This document shows, one piece after another, positions 26,155-35,242 of a DNA stretch of 64,000 nt. A program made the position numbers and the translations under genes. This DNA is from Desulfurococcus amylolyticus Z-533. GTDB taxonomy: Archaea > Thermoproteota > Thermoprotei_A > Sulfolobales > Desulfurococcaceae. Position 1 is the first letter of the stretch, and every line of letters begins with the position of its first letter. The stretch covers positions 124,001 through 188,000 of the forward strand of contig NZ_KI911318.1 of assembly GCF_000513855.1 (NCBI RefSeq), given 5' to 3'. The notes under the pieces are model-generated. The model worked only from the letters and a program-made list of their open reading frames with translations, had not been told where the DNA came from and made no database searches.

Positions 26155-26296
26155 TGTTTAACGTGATACCTTTTTTATCCAGGATTCGGGTCTCAATGAT
26201 ACTTTTAGTCACTTTTGAATACTTTCAATTATTCCCATCAATATTTAAACGGCTACTCGTTGATTATCTCTACTTGGTTCAAGACGGTGGTTTCAC

Positions 26297-26641
26297 ATGT
26301 CCAAGTTGTGTCCGAAATGCGGTGGCTTAATGCGTCCCCGTAAAATGGATGGTAAACTGTATCTGATTTGTACTAGATGTGGGTACAAAGTAGAGGCTGA
26401 TGCATCCGAGGCATCGGGTTTCAAGGTTTCCACGAGAATCGATCACAAGCCCGGTGAGAAAACCCTTGTACTCGAAAGCGGAGGAGAGGTCAACCTCCCT
26501 GTTACAAGGGAAGTAACGTGTCCGAAATGTGGTTGGCATGAGGCATACTACTGGGTGATTCAGACAAGGGCTGCGGATGAACCGCCTACAAGATTCTTTA
26601 AGTGTACAAAGTGCGGTTACACTTGGAGAGAGTATGCTTAG
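26297..26641 (+). CDS. tfs: Transcription factor S (TFS, RNA cleavage factor)
   Basis: A 114-residue protein with two zinc ribbons: N-terminal CPKCGGLMRPRK and CTRCGYK, C-terminal CPKCGWHEAYYWVIQTRAADE and CTKCGYTW. The acidic DE tip in the second ribbon, which reaches into the polymerase active site to stimulate transcript cleavage, is present as RAADEP. This fits standard-length active TFS. A TATA-like TATTTAAA at about 26238 lies upstream. Confidence 0.94.
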   Translation: MSKLCPKCGGLMRPRKMDGKLYLICTRCGYKVEADASEASGFKVSTRIDHKPGEKTLVLESGGEVNLPVTREVTCPKCGWHEAYYWVIQTRAADEPPTRFFKCTKCGYTWREYA

Positions 26642-26704
26642 CATCCTCTGTACTTGATAATTTTATTTATTCGGATAACGGTAAAAGTATAGTAGGTGGT
26701 TCGA

Positions 26705-27454
26705 ATGAGGCTTAAGTTTAGTGACGCAGTTGCATGGAGATATGCTATAACATCCATCTCTAAGATTATTGATGAAGCAAACTTTAGGATTAGCGGTGAA
26801 GACGGATTATTATTGAAAGCTATGGATCCCAGTACTGTTGTACTTGTAGAGTTCGCAATACCGAAGGAGGCTTTTTCAGAGTACAGTGTGGAAAGGGAAC
26901 TTGTAGTAGGGGTAAGAATGGATGATCTGACCAAGGTGTTGAAGAGGGCTAGGAGAGGTGATGAACTCGTTTTAGAAGTGCTAGAAGACGGCAGGCTAAG
27001 CGTAGTCTTCGAGGGTAGGGGTGTCAGAAGATTTACCCTGCCAAGCATAGAGATGACTTACGAGGAGATACCGGAGATTAGTTTCGAAGTAGGGTTTAAG
27101 GGGAAGCTTCTTCCCAAGTTGTTTAGAGACATAGTTAGGGAGGTAGAGCCCATCAGCGATTCCATCGAGTTTTCAGCCAGCAAGGACAGCGATAAGCTGA
27201 CTGTCTCATCGAGGAGTGAAATAGCTGAGGCTGAAATAGAGCTCTCAGCCTCAGATGGTGCGTTAATCGAGTACCAGGTGCTAAGTGATGCAAGGGCTAA
27301 ATACACGATCGACTATCTTATCGATATATCGGTTGCTTCTCAGGCGGCTGAATTAATGGAGATAGAATTCGGTGATGGAACACCGCTCAAGCTTACATAC
27401 GAGATACCCGGCGGAGGAAGACTAGTGTTTTATGTTGCCCCACGGGAAGACTAG
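26705..27454 (+). CDS. pcn: DNA sliding clamp PCNA
   Basis: A 249-residue clamp subunit. It opens MRLKFSDAVAWRYAITSISKIIDEA-type text (first 20 residues match the family), with LLKAMDPSTVVLVEF, VRMDDLTKVLKRA, an interdomain loop near EVLEDGRLSV, and the end GGGRLVFYVAPRED. Crenarchaea usually have three paralogues forming a heterotrimer; only one is in this window. ATG 26705 has AGGTGG upstream; GTG 26696 is an alternative. It overlaps priS by 23 bp, linking clamp and primase expression. Confidence 0.94.
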   Translation: MRLKFSDAVAWRYAITSISKIIDEANFRISGEDGLLLKAMDPSTVVLVEFAIPKEAFSEYSVERELVVGVRMDDLTKVLKRARRGDELVLEVLEDGRLSVVFEGRGVRRFTLPSIEMTYEEIPEISFEVGFKGKLLPKLFRDIVREVEPISDSIEFSASKDSDKLTVSSRSEIAEAEIELSASDGALIEYQVLSDARAKYTIDYLIDISVASQAAELMEIEFGDGTPLKLTYEIPGGGRLVFYVAPRED

Positions 27455-28559
27455 CGACTTCTTGAAGAAGGTCATAAGGGACTACTATAGGTTCAGACCT
27501 CTCGAAGAACCAGGCAACCTACATATGAGAGAGATTGCTTTAGAGAGCCTTGAGGATCGCAGGTATATCAGGCACCTATCCTTCCCATATATGGAGCAAT
27601 TATATAACTTCATAGAGACCATGAAAACACCTCTCCACCTGTATTATTCTTCAGCCCTCTACAGCAATCCCTCGGCCGAGGAAATGGAGGCCAAAGGGTG
27701 GCAGGGCTCGGAGTTAATATTCGATATAGATGCTGACAAGTATCCTGGATGCATACAGAGGTATTTAGTCTGCAGCAAGTCAGGAGTAATAATTAATGAT
27801 GGGGAGTCCTGTCCCTCAGGCGAGGAACCTTTGAAATATTCCCCAGTGAGCTGGGAGTGCATCTTGAAAGCCTGGGGCGACGCCTTAAAACTACGTGATA
27901 TACTGGTGCAGGACTTCGGGTTTAGCAAGGTTAAAATATATTTCTCGGGTAACAGGGGATTCCATGTAAGAGTGATGGATGAGGAGGCACTGCCTCTAAC
28001 ACGTGAGCAGAGGCGATTAATAGCGGATTATGTGGCATGTAGCAACATAGATGTGGACAGGATCTTCCCATCATACAAAGATATAGTGGTTTTCCGCAGA
28101 GTTGAATATGGCCTGAGAAGAAGGGTGCTCGAGTTAGCTATATCGAGGAAGCTAGTGAAGGAAAAAAGCGTAGCGGGTTTAAGGGGATTAATAATCAATA
28201 AGAGCGCCCTCGATGAATTAATTCGGGAGAACTGTGTTAAAGTAGATAAGGTTGTAACAATGGATACGTCAAGGCTCTCAAGATTCGTTAACAGCTTAAA
28301 CATGAAGTCCGGGTTAAGGGTTGTAGAGGTTGAGCCCACCGTGGATCTAAGAGGAAAGGGTTTCACTGATTTCTCACCATTCCATGGGGAAGTCATGGTT
28401 AAACCCTTGGTCGATGCTTCTCAGATCCTGGTTCTAGATAAATTTATTGGGCTTAGAAAGGGAGAAATAATTAGATTAGAGGCACCCTATGCTCTATATC
28501 TAGCTGTCAATGGGCTAGTAGAGGTAAGGGATTCATCAGGGATTGGGGTAAAACTATGA
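27432..28559 (+). CDS. priS: DNA primase small (catalytic) subunit PriS
   Basis: A 375-residue archaeo-eukaryotic primase. The catalytic acid motif is LIFDIDADKYPGC (DxD), followed by a Cys-containing zinc region (CIQRYLVC, SCPSGEEP, WECILK) and KIYFSGNRGFHVRV, the nucleotide-binding SGNRGxHV. The last acid is probably in ISRKL-VDRIF region text (VDRIFPSYKDIV). It makes RNA/DNA primers with PriL, which is not in this window. It overlaps pcn by 23 bp and the GINS gene by 4 bp. Confidence 0.94.
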   Translation: MLPHGKTSDFLKKVIRDYYRFRPLEEPGNLHMREIALESLEDRRYIRHLSFPYMEQLYNFIETMKTPLHLYYSSALYSNPSAEEMEAKGWQGSELIFDIDADKYPGCIQRYLVCSKSGVIINDGESCPSGEEPLKYSPVSWECILKAWGDALKLRDILVQDFGFSKVKIYFSGNRGFHVRVMDEEALPLTREQRRLIADYVACSNIDVDRIFPSYKDIVVFRRVEYGLRRRVLELAISRKLVKEKSVAGLRGLIINKSALDELIRENCVKVDKVVTMDTSRLSRFVNSLNMKSGLRVVEVEPTVDLRGKGFTDFSPFHGEVMVKPLVDASQILVLDKFIGLRKGEIIRLEAPYALYLAVNGLVEVRDSSGIGVKL

Positions 28560-29059
28560 GTAACACATATATCCGCTTAATTAAAGAGGAATTACAGGCA
28601 TCAAAGTGTACCCCTGTCCAGAAGATTAGACTAGATGAAGTAAACGAGTTAATCAGGAGATCTCTGTTCAAACTGCCTCTATTAAACCCTGAGAGTAGGG
28701 AATTATTTATCGAGATGATTAATAAAATGGCCTTGGATACTGAATACTTAAGCAGATTGAGGATAACTAAAGTAGCACTTGGCTCACCGCTCCCAGCCGA
28801 CACCATAGATGAAGGCGTCTTGAAAGCCGTTGAAAACATTATCAAGTTGGAGAAAGAACTCTTATACCCCCTTCCGGTGAGGTACCGTGATAAAACGCTG
28901 GTTTTATTTATAAAGGATTGTGAAGTAAGTGGCGAGAAGTATAGGAGGAATGATGTAGCGCTTCTATCATTTAACGAGCTACTCGTAGCAATGATACAGG
29001 AATGCGTGAAGCCGCTGAGACATATATTAATGGTTAGTGAGGAAGAAAAGTCTTCCTGA
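28556..29059 (+). CDS. GINS complex subunit (Gins15/51 type)
   Basis: A 167-residue protein with an all-helical A domain first (VNELIRRSLFKLPLLNPE, DTEYLSRLRITKVALG) and a small B domain last (LVLFIKDCEVSGEKYRRNDV, LLSFNELLVAMIQE). The A-then-B order marks the Gins15 (Sld5/Psf1-like) subunit. GINS bridges MCM helicase and primase at forks. Location directly after priS with a 4-bp overlap fits the crenarchaeal arrangement I remember. The Gins23 partner is not seen here. Confidence 0.82.
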   Translation: MSNTYIRLIKEELQASKCTPVQKIRLDEVNELIRRSLFKLPLLNPESRELFIEMINKMALDTEYLSRLRITKVALGSPLPADTIDEGVLKAVENIIKLEKELLYPLPVRYRDKTLVLFIKDCEVSGEKYRRNDVALLSFNELLVAMIQECVKPLRHILMVSEEEKSS

Positions 29060-29086
29060 GGAGGTTCAAGGTGATAGTTCATCTTT

Positions 29087-29542
29087 CTACATGGCTGCTT
29101 TCATATAGTAATATCCTAACAGTATGTATGCCACTATGATCATTATTAACAATATGAGCGAGCCAATAATGATTATATCCCTTAGTTTTGTCTCACTTAT
29201 ACGTTTATGCGTCTTCGGCCTGGCTGATGGAACATAGTAGGGAAGAGAATATGCTACCAATACCGAGAACGATAACAACAGCGTGTAGAGTAGTGAGGTC
29301 GCGATCAATTGGTTGAACTGTTGCTGGGATAGATAACTATAGTTAAACCATAGGTACAGCCAGTTCCCACCTATAATAATCCAGGAAACAATGGCAGCAG
29401 CCATGAGTGTCTTTGAAACAGTGTTTAATAGTACATCGTACTCGAAAATGTATCTAAATATCTCCCTGCTGTACCTCCTCAATGCAGACCCCCGTTCAAC
29501 ACTATTATGAATACCAATATTAAACCTAGACCTAATAACCAT
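29087..29542 (-). CDS. Small membrane protein, three to four helices, unknown function
   Basis: A 151-residue protein with a basic N-terminus (about 1-40), hydrophobic segments at roughly 44-68, 82-104 and 125-148, and a Lys/Arg-rich loop PSARPKTHKRISETKLRD between the last two. No family recognised. It converges on the GINS gene and lies upstream of nothing obvious on its own strand. The consistent hydrophobic pattern and normal codon use support a real gene. Confidence 0.6.
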   Translation of the reverse strand: MVIRSRFNIGIHNSVERGSALRRYSREIFRYIFEYDVLLNTVSKTLMAAAIVSWIIIGGNWLYLWFNYSYLSQQQFNQLIATSLLYTLLLSFSVLVAYSLPYYVPSARPKTHKRISETKLRDIIIIGSLILLIMIIVAYILLGYYYMKAAM

Positions 29543-29607
29543 TATACCTGCTCATCCATTATGATGAGGCCTCCCTATTAATGTACGTAGAAGGGATGGG
29601 TGTCGAG

Positions 29608-29682
29608 CGCCGCCGCCGGGATTTGAACCCGGGTCACGGGCTCGACAGGCCCGCATACTAGGCCGGGCTATACTACGGCGGC
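29608..29682 (-). tRNA. tRNA-Asp (anticodon GTC)
   Basis: The acceptor GCCGCCG pairs with CGGCGGC, discriminator G. Anticodon stem CGGGC/GCCCG closes loop CTGTCGA, anticodon GTC. The T arm CCGGGTTCAAATCCCGG is perfect. No intron and no encoded CCA. It is strikingly similar to the tRNA-Glu at 40878-40952, sharing the acceptor and most of the body, as Asp and Glu tRNAs often do in archaea. Confidence 0.95.
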
Positions 29683-29736
29683 ATCCTTCACTAATTTTGA
29701 TTATGCACAGGGTTTTTAAATTGTTAGTTCCATGAA

Positions 29737-29937
29737 TCAAGGCTTATATGGTGGTTTTTCATCTAGCTTGATAATTCCCTTTGAGAGTTTTTCCTCGAGC
29801 CTGTACTCCACGTATTTATCAATAGGGCTGAAGCGTGGTGGATGGGGTACTATTAGCTCTCCCCCGCAGTACGGGCATCTATCCCTGCTTAAAGTATACC
29901 TACCACATTTACTACATTTTCTAAGTAGCCAGTTCAT
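29737..29937 (-). CDS. nop10: Nop10, H/ACA ribonucleoprotein subunit
   Basis: A 66-residue zinc protein beginning MNWLLRKCSKCGRYTLS with a CPYCGG second pair, then PHPPRFSPIDKYVEYRL, the typical Nop10 tail binding Cbf5. It works in pseudouridylation guided by H/ACA RNAs. Overlapping the aIF2-alpha gene by 4 bp is the conserved archaeal arrangement, which supports the assignment. Confidence 0.94.
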   Translation of the reverse strand: MNWLLRKCSKCGRYTLSRDRCPYCGGELIVPHPPRFSPIDKYVEYRLEEKLSKGIIKLDEKPPYKP

Positions 29938-30728
29938 GCTTTCTCACGTTCTCCCTTGAATATTACACCATATTCGCTGCTAGCCTCTTCAGCTTTCTTT
30001 AGTATTTTCTCAACTACTGATTCAGCTGTTTTATAGTCATGGGAGTATACTTCGAGGATGTATCTTGGCGCACCGGCTGAGTAGAGTTTAAACTTTACAT
30101 TTTCAGAGTTAAGGGATTCGGCTATCACGTCAAGTACTTTCCTTACTCTTTCAACGCCATCGGGGTGGCGTGATTGGAGTAGTAGTCTTACACGTATTGA
30201 TACCTCTTTCACCTTTATATGTCTCTTCGCTTCGTTTAATAATGGCTCTATCCATTCACTAGGTATCCCGGCTTTCTCCAGGATGTCTCTACCGCTCAGT
30301 ACTGCTTCTTCGAGGACGTAAAGTGGGTCTCCATAGGAGTCTTCAAGCTTCCATACTACTTCTTTATAGGCGGCCTCCTTGGTTTTTCCGAGACTTTCAG
30401 CGACGAGTTCGACTATTTTGGCTGCTTTTACATACCGCTTCCACCACATCATCTTCTTTCTCTTATCGATATCAGATACCTTCTTTAATGAGACATCGAC
30501 TTCTTTCCTGGCTCTATCAATTCTGATGACTTTCACAACTATCTTCTCTCCTTCCCTGATGACATCCCTTATGTTCTTAACCCATTTGGTTGCTACTTCG
30601 CTCCATGGTAGAAAGGCCTTTAAGTCTCCGTATTCATCGAGGGTGACATAGGCGCCATAATCGTATATTTCCCTAACCGTGGCTATAACGTATTCCCCGA
30701 TCTCGGGCAATTCCTTCCTAGCTAGCAT
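29934..30728 (-). CDS. eif2a: Translation initiation factor aIF2 alpha subunit
   Basis: A 264-residue factor with an N-terminal S1 domain (GEYVIATVREIYDYGAYVTL, KAFLPWSEVA, GEKIVVKVIRIDRARKEVDV, SLKKV), a helical middle domain and a C-terminal alpha-beta domain. With the beta and gamma subunits it delivers initiator tRNA to the small subunit. It lies 15 bp downstream of a large membrane protein gene on the same strand, an unusual upstream neighbour, and overlaps nop10. Confidence 0.94.
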   Translation of the reverse strand: MLARKELPEIGEYVIATVREIYDYGAYVTLDEYGDLKAFLPWSEVATKWVKNIRDVIREGEKIVVKVIRIDRARKEVDVSLKKVSDIDKRKKMMWWKRYVKAAKIVELVAESLGKTKEAAYKEVVWKLEDSYGDPLYVLEEAVLSGRDILEKAGIPSEWIEPLLNEAKRHIKVKEVSIRVRLLLQSRHPDGVERVRKVLDVIAESLNSENVKFKLYSAGAPRYILEVYSHDYKTAESVVEKILKKAEEASSEYGVIFKGEREKA

Positions 30729-30743
30729 TTCTTCTCACCGAGG

Positions 30744-32750
30744 CTATTGTTGAGTGAACTCGTAAACCGCTACTACATGTATTATCTGGTATTCGCTATA
30801 TAAACCAGTTATATTCATAACTGGTACACCAATTACTGCCACTGGTTTGAAGTAATTTAGATTGCTTGACAAGGGTGTGTAACTGTATAGTTCATTATAC
30901 ACGGTGTAACCCAGCCTATGTAGTGAGTCTACTGCTAGTTGCGCGAGCAACGTATTGGATCCCTTGTTGTTCCATGCGAGGGGTATCTCATAACCTGTAC
31001 GTGCATTATATATGTTCACGTAATCCACGTAGCTAGTGTTAGTGATGCTGGCGTATAATACCAGCCTGGCTAAATCACCTGCTGCGGCATAGTATATATA
31101 TTCATAATAGTTCTGTGATTGAACCGGTACAGCTAGTCCAAGGTAGGCGTTACTTGTTTTATTACCCATCATTACTCTAATGCTAGCCAGATATGATATT
31201 ATTATATAGGTCCTCTCAGCGTTTATCATTGATGTGACATTACTTATTATCTTGGATGCAGCAACCTCATTGCTTAACATTATTGATGAAACAATATATT
31301 TACCCCTATCTCCTCCTAATATATGGGCTAACGTGTAAACCCTGGGCGCTGGTAGCGATTCAGCTAGGAAGCCCTGGATCCAGTAGGTATATCCCCAGTA
31401 TGATATCACTAATATATTGTCTACGCTGGTATTAGATATAGCTTGCTTTAACGCTGTTAACGCATTAAGCCACGCGCTCTCATTTCTTATCGGTGTACCT
31501 ATATTGCTGTACCCCTGGATATCATAGGTGTATATATATGGTTGGCTCTTATTCTGTGCTACTGCTAGAAGCATGCTACTAGATATTATGCCCAATACTA
31601 TGATTAAGGCGATGACCCTATATAGTATTGTCTCGAAACCCTTGATCCCATGGCTCCACACATAATCCGTAACCATGTATAGGGCCAATCCTGATAACAC
31701 TGCTGAGAACAGGGCCTCGGCTAGTGCAAGGGTTGGATCGTAGAGGGATGCTATAAGCAGTATTATGGTGGCTGATATAATGGTGATCCTTACTGAGGGA
31801 AACTCCTCGAGCACTCTACTCCTAGCGAACACTATTAAACCCAATAACCCCGTGGCGCATAATACCCCATAGTCTATTAGCGGGTTATAAGGCTTGATAA
31901 ATACACTAGTATAATCACCGCCTCCAAGCAACTGTATTAATGCGGCTGATAAAGCTATGGATGCTGAGATAGCGGTGGCTACTAGCACCAAGCGTGTACC
32001 TGTGGAGGAATTCCTGTCCTCAAGTAATTTACTGGTAGCTAAGATCAGTGAGCCCGTGAAGAGGGGTATTAATGAGTAAGTGTTTCTAAGCCATGGGAGT
32101 AGCAGTAGTGGCGTAGTGAATAAAGTAATTGATGACACTGTCTTAACATCAACCCGCTTAAGGGGTGCAACTATGTATTCTGCTGATAAACCTATCAATG
32201 CGGCTTCAACGATCAACCACCCCATGGGGTTAAATAATTGGAGTACAAGCCCGGTTAAACCTGTGAGAAGCACAGTAGGAGTGCTTCTCACTTCTCTCGT
32301 CTTATATAAGGTGAGCAGGAATAATGCTATTAGAATACCAGTGAAAACATGTGGACCGACATTAGATGGAGTCAGCCAGAACACTGTGACCGGGGCGGTT
32401 CCATAGATTAATGTAGTGAGCCCAGCTATCGCGGGCTCTTTAAAGAACCTGTAAACCATGTAGAATAATAGGATTAACGTGAGGACTTGGATGGAGAGAG
32501 CCCCGTAGGGTCCTAGGACCCCGAGTATTCTAGCGGACAACCATGTGTAGGTTATGAAATAACTACATGTATTATCGAGCGGATTAATTCCGGTACATGC
32601 ATCGCTTAGTACTGGCTTCCTTGACAAATACTCTGTAAGCCAGGACACATTGTCGAAAGGTACTTTGGTGTTCATTGTATAGGTTAACACTGTGCTGGCT
32701 AGAATGCTTGTAACAAGCAACATGATGCCTGTTATGGTTCTTCTATCCAT
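30744..32750 (-). CDS. STT3/AglB-like membrane protein with an altered catalytic motif
   Basis: A 668-residue protein: a hydrophobic N-terminal part to about residue 390 with about 11-13 membrane helices, then a soluble extracytoplasmic domain. At the helix-to-globular junction, where AglB/STT3 oligosaccharyltransferases have WWDYG, this protein reads VISYWGYTYWIQGF, so the catalytic Asp is lost but the flanking Tyr-Trp-Ile is kept. MLSNEV in the following segment also fits STT3. No clear DxD is seen in the first outer loop. Glycan transfer is therefore doubtful; a regulatory or substrate-handling role is possible. It is probably co-transcribed with eif2a and nop10. Confidence 0.65.
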   Translation of the reverse strand: MDRRTITGIMLLVTSILASTVLTYTMNTKVPFDNVSWLTEYLSRKPVLSDACTGINPLDNTCSYFITYTWLSARILGVLGPYGALSIQVLTLILLFYMVYRFFKEPAIAGLTTLIYGTAPVTVFWLTPSNVGPHVFTGILIALFLLTLYKTREVRSTPTVLLTGLTGLVLQLFNPMGWLIVEAALIGLSAEYIVAPLKRVDVKTVSSITLFTTPLLLLPWLRNTYSLIPLFTGSLILATSKLLEDRNSSTGTRLVLVATAISASIALSAALIQLLGGGDYTSVFIKPYNPLIDYGVLCATGLLGLIVFARSRVLEEFPSVRITIISATIILLIASLYDPTLALAEALFSAVLSGLALYMVTDYVWSHGIKGFETILYRVIALIIVLGIISSSMLLAVAQNKSQPYIYTYDIQGYSNIGTPIRNESAWLNALTALKQAISNTSVDNILVISYWGYTYWIQGFLAESLPAPRVYTLAHILGGDRGKYIVSSIMLSNEVAASKIISNVTSMINAERTYIIISYLASIRVMMGNKTSNAYLGLAVPVQSQNYYEYIYYAAAGDLARLVLYASITNTSYVDYVNIYNARTGYEIPLAWNNKGSNTLLAQLAVDSLHRLGYTVYNELYSYTPLSSNLNYFKPVAVIGVPVMNITGLYSEYQIIHVVAVYEFTQQ

Positions 32751-32886
32751 AAGGCTGCACCCTTAAACTAGCTGTATCCTAGATAACGAGTGAATAGTAA
32801 ATAAAGTTTTAAATCCCCTCTAGTCTCCTGTGAATCAATTATAATTATTGCTAGTGATTAAAATGGATGATCCTATAGCAGAGCGT

Positions 32887-32940
32887 CCCTAGATGAAACC
32901 ATGAAACCATATAAAATGACTGGAGCGAACACCTAGGGGG
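32887..32940 (+). repeat. Short repeat resembling a TnpB-element right end (copy A)
   Basis: The sequence has CCATGAAACCATATAAAATG followed by ACTGGAGCGAACACCTAGGG. It matches 56663-56713 over about 50 bp, with the same CCCTAG start and CACCTAG end, partly self-complementary. The copy at 56663 follows a TnpB-like protein tail ending Ser-Pro-stop; here the codons before the TAG also end in Pro. It may alternatively be a conserved promoter, since TATAAAA is present, but the flanking CCTAG/CACCTAG pairing argues for an element end. Confidence 0.45.
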
Positions 32941-32995
32941 AAATAGTCTTTAAAGCAATAAACCCCGTTTTCAGTTTATCTTTACGAGGATAACT

Positions 32996-33490
32996 ATGTC
33001 TTGTAGAGTAGTTCTGCTGGTAACATGTAGAACCGGGAGCGATGAATGGTGTGCTCGTGAGATAGGGGATGTGATCTTCAGCCTCGATAATAGCGTGGTT
33101 GTTGAGAAAACGGGTTTTCCGGGGCTTCTCCAGGTCTATGGGTGTAGAGATGTCGATAGTATATATAGGAGGGCTATAAGTAGGGAGTACGGATTCGTTG
33201 AAACCATAATACCTGTTCACTGTATCATGGGGCTTCAAGAGGTATTGGGGGAACGACTCGAATGCATTGACGGCTTGAAGATACCTGGAGAGGTAAAGAT
33301 CAGGGTTAGGATGCGAGGGGTTAGGGAGCTGAGTACGCGCGTCTTCGCACTTGTATTAAAGAATCTGAGGTCTAGGGGTGTGGTGCATACTTCCTCAGCA
33401 GATGAATGCCTATTTATCGAGGGGATCAATGATAGAGTCTACATAGGTCTAGGACACTGTAGAACACGCATCGCAGTACGTGGGGGATGA
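32996..33490 (+). CDS. THUMP-domain protein
   Basis: A 164-residue protein with VVLLVTCRTGSDEWCAREIG at its start, GFPGLLQVYG and IPGEVKIRVRMRGVRELSTR, the pattern of the THUMP RNA-binding domain found in tRNA-modifying enzymes (TAN1/Thg-like acetylation adaptor or methylases). No catalytic domain is attached, so it may guide a partner, as Tan1 does for Nat10/TmcA. It lies 5 bp ahead of the orc1/cdc6 gene and may share its transcript. Confidence 0.7.
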   Translation: MSCRVVLLVTCRTGSDEWCAREIGDVIFSLDNSVVVEKTGFPGLLQVYGCRDVDSIYRRAISREYGFVETIIPVHCIMGLQEVLGERLECIDGLKIPGEVKIRVRMRGVRELSTRVFALVLKNLRSRGVVHTSSADECLFIEGINDRVYIGLGHCRTRIAVRGG

Positions 33491-33495
33491 GGTAG

Positions 33496-34740
33496 GTGGT
33501 GAAGTGGGATGCAAGAAAAATAATAGAGGATGAGTTAAACAAGCAATCAATCTTTAAGAATCGTGAAAGCCTTATGCCGGAATACATACCTGAAGCACTG
33601 CCACACCGCGAGAACGAGCTCAAATTATTAGCCTCCTACTTCAGGCATTTAATAGCGAACCCGGGTTCCATGTCTCAGAGAGTACTCATAGTAGGTAGAG
33701 TTGGAACCGGTAAGACGACGTTAATGAGGACCTTTGCCACTAATTTAACGAGCATAGCAAGGGAGAAGGGCTTATCATTCGATTATATTCATGTCAACTG
33801 CTATAGGAATAGGAGCTTGTTCAGTATAGTGAGGGATATAGCCTTGCAACTAGGCCTCTCAGTACCACATAGGGGATTATCATCGAAGGAGATAATGGAT
33901 GCTGTTATCTCGTTCCTGGATGAGGACGATCGGTATACTTTAATAGTATTCGACGACTTTCACTACTTCGTGAATATAGCTGGTAAGGAAGCGATATACT
34001 TTATTACAAGGGCATACGAAGCCTTCCATGAGTCAAAGCGGTTGAACATGGTCTTCGTGTCAACCGATACAAATATAATAGGGGTCTTCGACCCTGTCAC
34101 CGAGTCGTATCTGAATAGATATATTATAAAACTACAGCCATACACCTCCAGTCAGTTACTTGATATATTGAGGTATAGGGCTAGCCTGGCCTTCCATGAG
34201 GATGCATATGATGAGAAATTACTGGAGCTTATCGCTGAATATGAAGGGGTAGACAGGAGCGGCGAGGGTAATGCACGCCACGCCTTGACAATACTACTTA
34301 CAGCTGGAGATATAGCTGAGAAAGAAGGAGCTGGGAGAATCAGCATAGAGCACGTCAGGAAAGCTATAACGATCCATGATAGAAGCAAGGAAATAGAGAG
34401 GATTAACGATGTATTAAAATACAGCTCCCTTCACGAGCTATTATTACTACTAAGCATAATACGCCTCCTACGCAAGAAAAACGATAAAGAAGTGGAAATG
34501 GGGGAGGTCGAAGACGAATACAGGCTACTCTGCAATATACACGGAGAAATACCGCGCTCTCATACACAGCTATACGAGTACACCAGAAACCTAAGTAAGA
34601 CCGGCGTCATCAACGCTGTCACTAAGAACATGGGTAACCGTGGTCGAACAACCCTCATATCCATACCTTATGGACCACTAGAAGAACTAGAGAAATACAT
34701 CACTGCACTAGTAACGAAGAAGAGTGAGATAGAGTACTAG
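33496..34740 (+). CDS. Orc1/Cdc6 replication initiator
   Basis: A 414-residue AAA+ protein with PHRENELKLLASYF before Walker A GRVGTGKTTLM (about 66), Walker B LIVFDDFHYF (about 150), sensor 1 VFVSTDTN, a DRSGEGNARHAL sensor-2 arginine region, and a C-terminal winged helix (EDEYRLLCNIHGEIPRSHTQLYEYTRNL). It binds replication origins and loads MCM. Crenarchaea usually have two or three such genes, often beside an origin; no convincing origin-recognition boxes were found nearby. Start GTG 33496 or GTG 33499. Confidence 0.92.
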   Translation: MVKWDARKIIEDELNKQSIFKNRESLMPEYIPEALPHRENELKLLASYFRHLIANPGSMSQRVLIVGRVGTGKTTLMRTFATNLTSIAREKGLSFDYIHVNCYRNRSLFSIVRDIALQLGLSVPHRGLSSKEIMDAVISFLDEDDRYTLIVFDDFHYFVNIAGKEAIYFITRAYEAFHESKRLNMVFVSTDTNIIGVFDPVTESYLNRYIIKLQPYTSSQLLDILRYRASLAFHEDAYDEKLLELIAEYEGVDRSGEGNARHALTILLTAGDIAEKEGAGRISIEHVRKAITIHDRSKEIERINDVLKYSSLHELLLLLSIIRLLRKKNDKEVEMGEVEDEYRLLCNIHGEIPRSHTQLYEYTRNLSKTGVINAVTKNMGNRGRTTLISIPYGPLEELEKYITALVTKKSEIEY

Positions 34741-34872
34741 GTGGCTTGCCCAATAACTGGTGAGTAGAGTTCTTTTATGGATCAGTAAACCAATAACATC
34801 TATTAGTGATGTAGATGGCTTGCGTGGAGAAACCAATTATTATGTAGTGGGGTATATCTCAGGCGCCATATA

Positions 34873-35242
34873 ATGATTAAAGGTAGGTTTGTCGAGCACA
34901 CCCCCGCTGGTAAAAGAGGTCCACAATCAGGCTTGGTTGTGTTATCCCGAGATATAAGGAAGTCTTCATACACGGTGGTGGTAGACCAGTAGCCAAGGCC
35001 ATGATAACCAATGTCGTCTATAAGAGAGTGTGTCAGCTTACAGAGGGGGATGCTTATAGAGGTGATGGATACAGCTCTGTAGAGGAGCTCCTCAAGGATC
35101 TCGAGAAAGTATACAACCGTAAAATAACTCCAAGTGATTTTGTAACAATAATAGAGTTCGAGGTGATCAAGAACCTGTTAGACCTCAGCATGCGGGACAT
35201 ATACATGGGGCCCAGCCCGGCTGATATAGCTAGCCTGTCACG
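34873..35242 (+). pseudogene. Frameshifted and truncated ASCH-domain gene
   Basis: From ATG 34873 the frame reads MIKGRFVEHTPAGKR, then the family pattern continues only after a shift at about 34920 as STIRLGCVIPRYKEVFIHGG, RPVAKAMITNVVYKRVCQL, DGYSSVEELLKDLEKVY, DFVTIIEFEVIKNL. This is the archaeal ASCH/PUA-like fold, predicted to bind RNA. The protein ends into a repeat at 35243 near MGPSPADIASLS, close to its natural end. Downstream of orc1/cdc6. The intact part from ATG 35001 could still be translated, but is unlikely to be functional. Confidence 0.7.

Noticed and set aside
32751-32995. Replication origin with origin-recognition boxes upstream of the THUMP-orc1/cdc6 operon
   Set aside because: An Orc1/Cdc6 gene often sits by an origin, but I found no repeated, oriented ORB-like sites; the one GGAGCGAACACCTAGGGGG stretch belongs to a repeat also present at 56.7 kb, far from any initiator gene.
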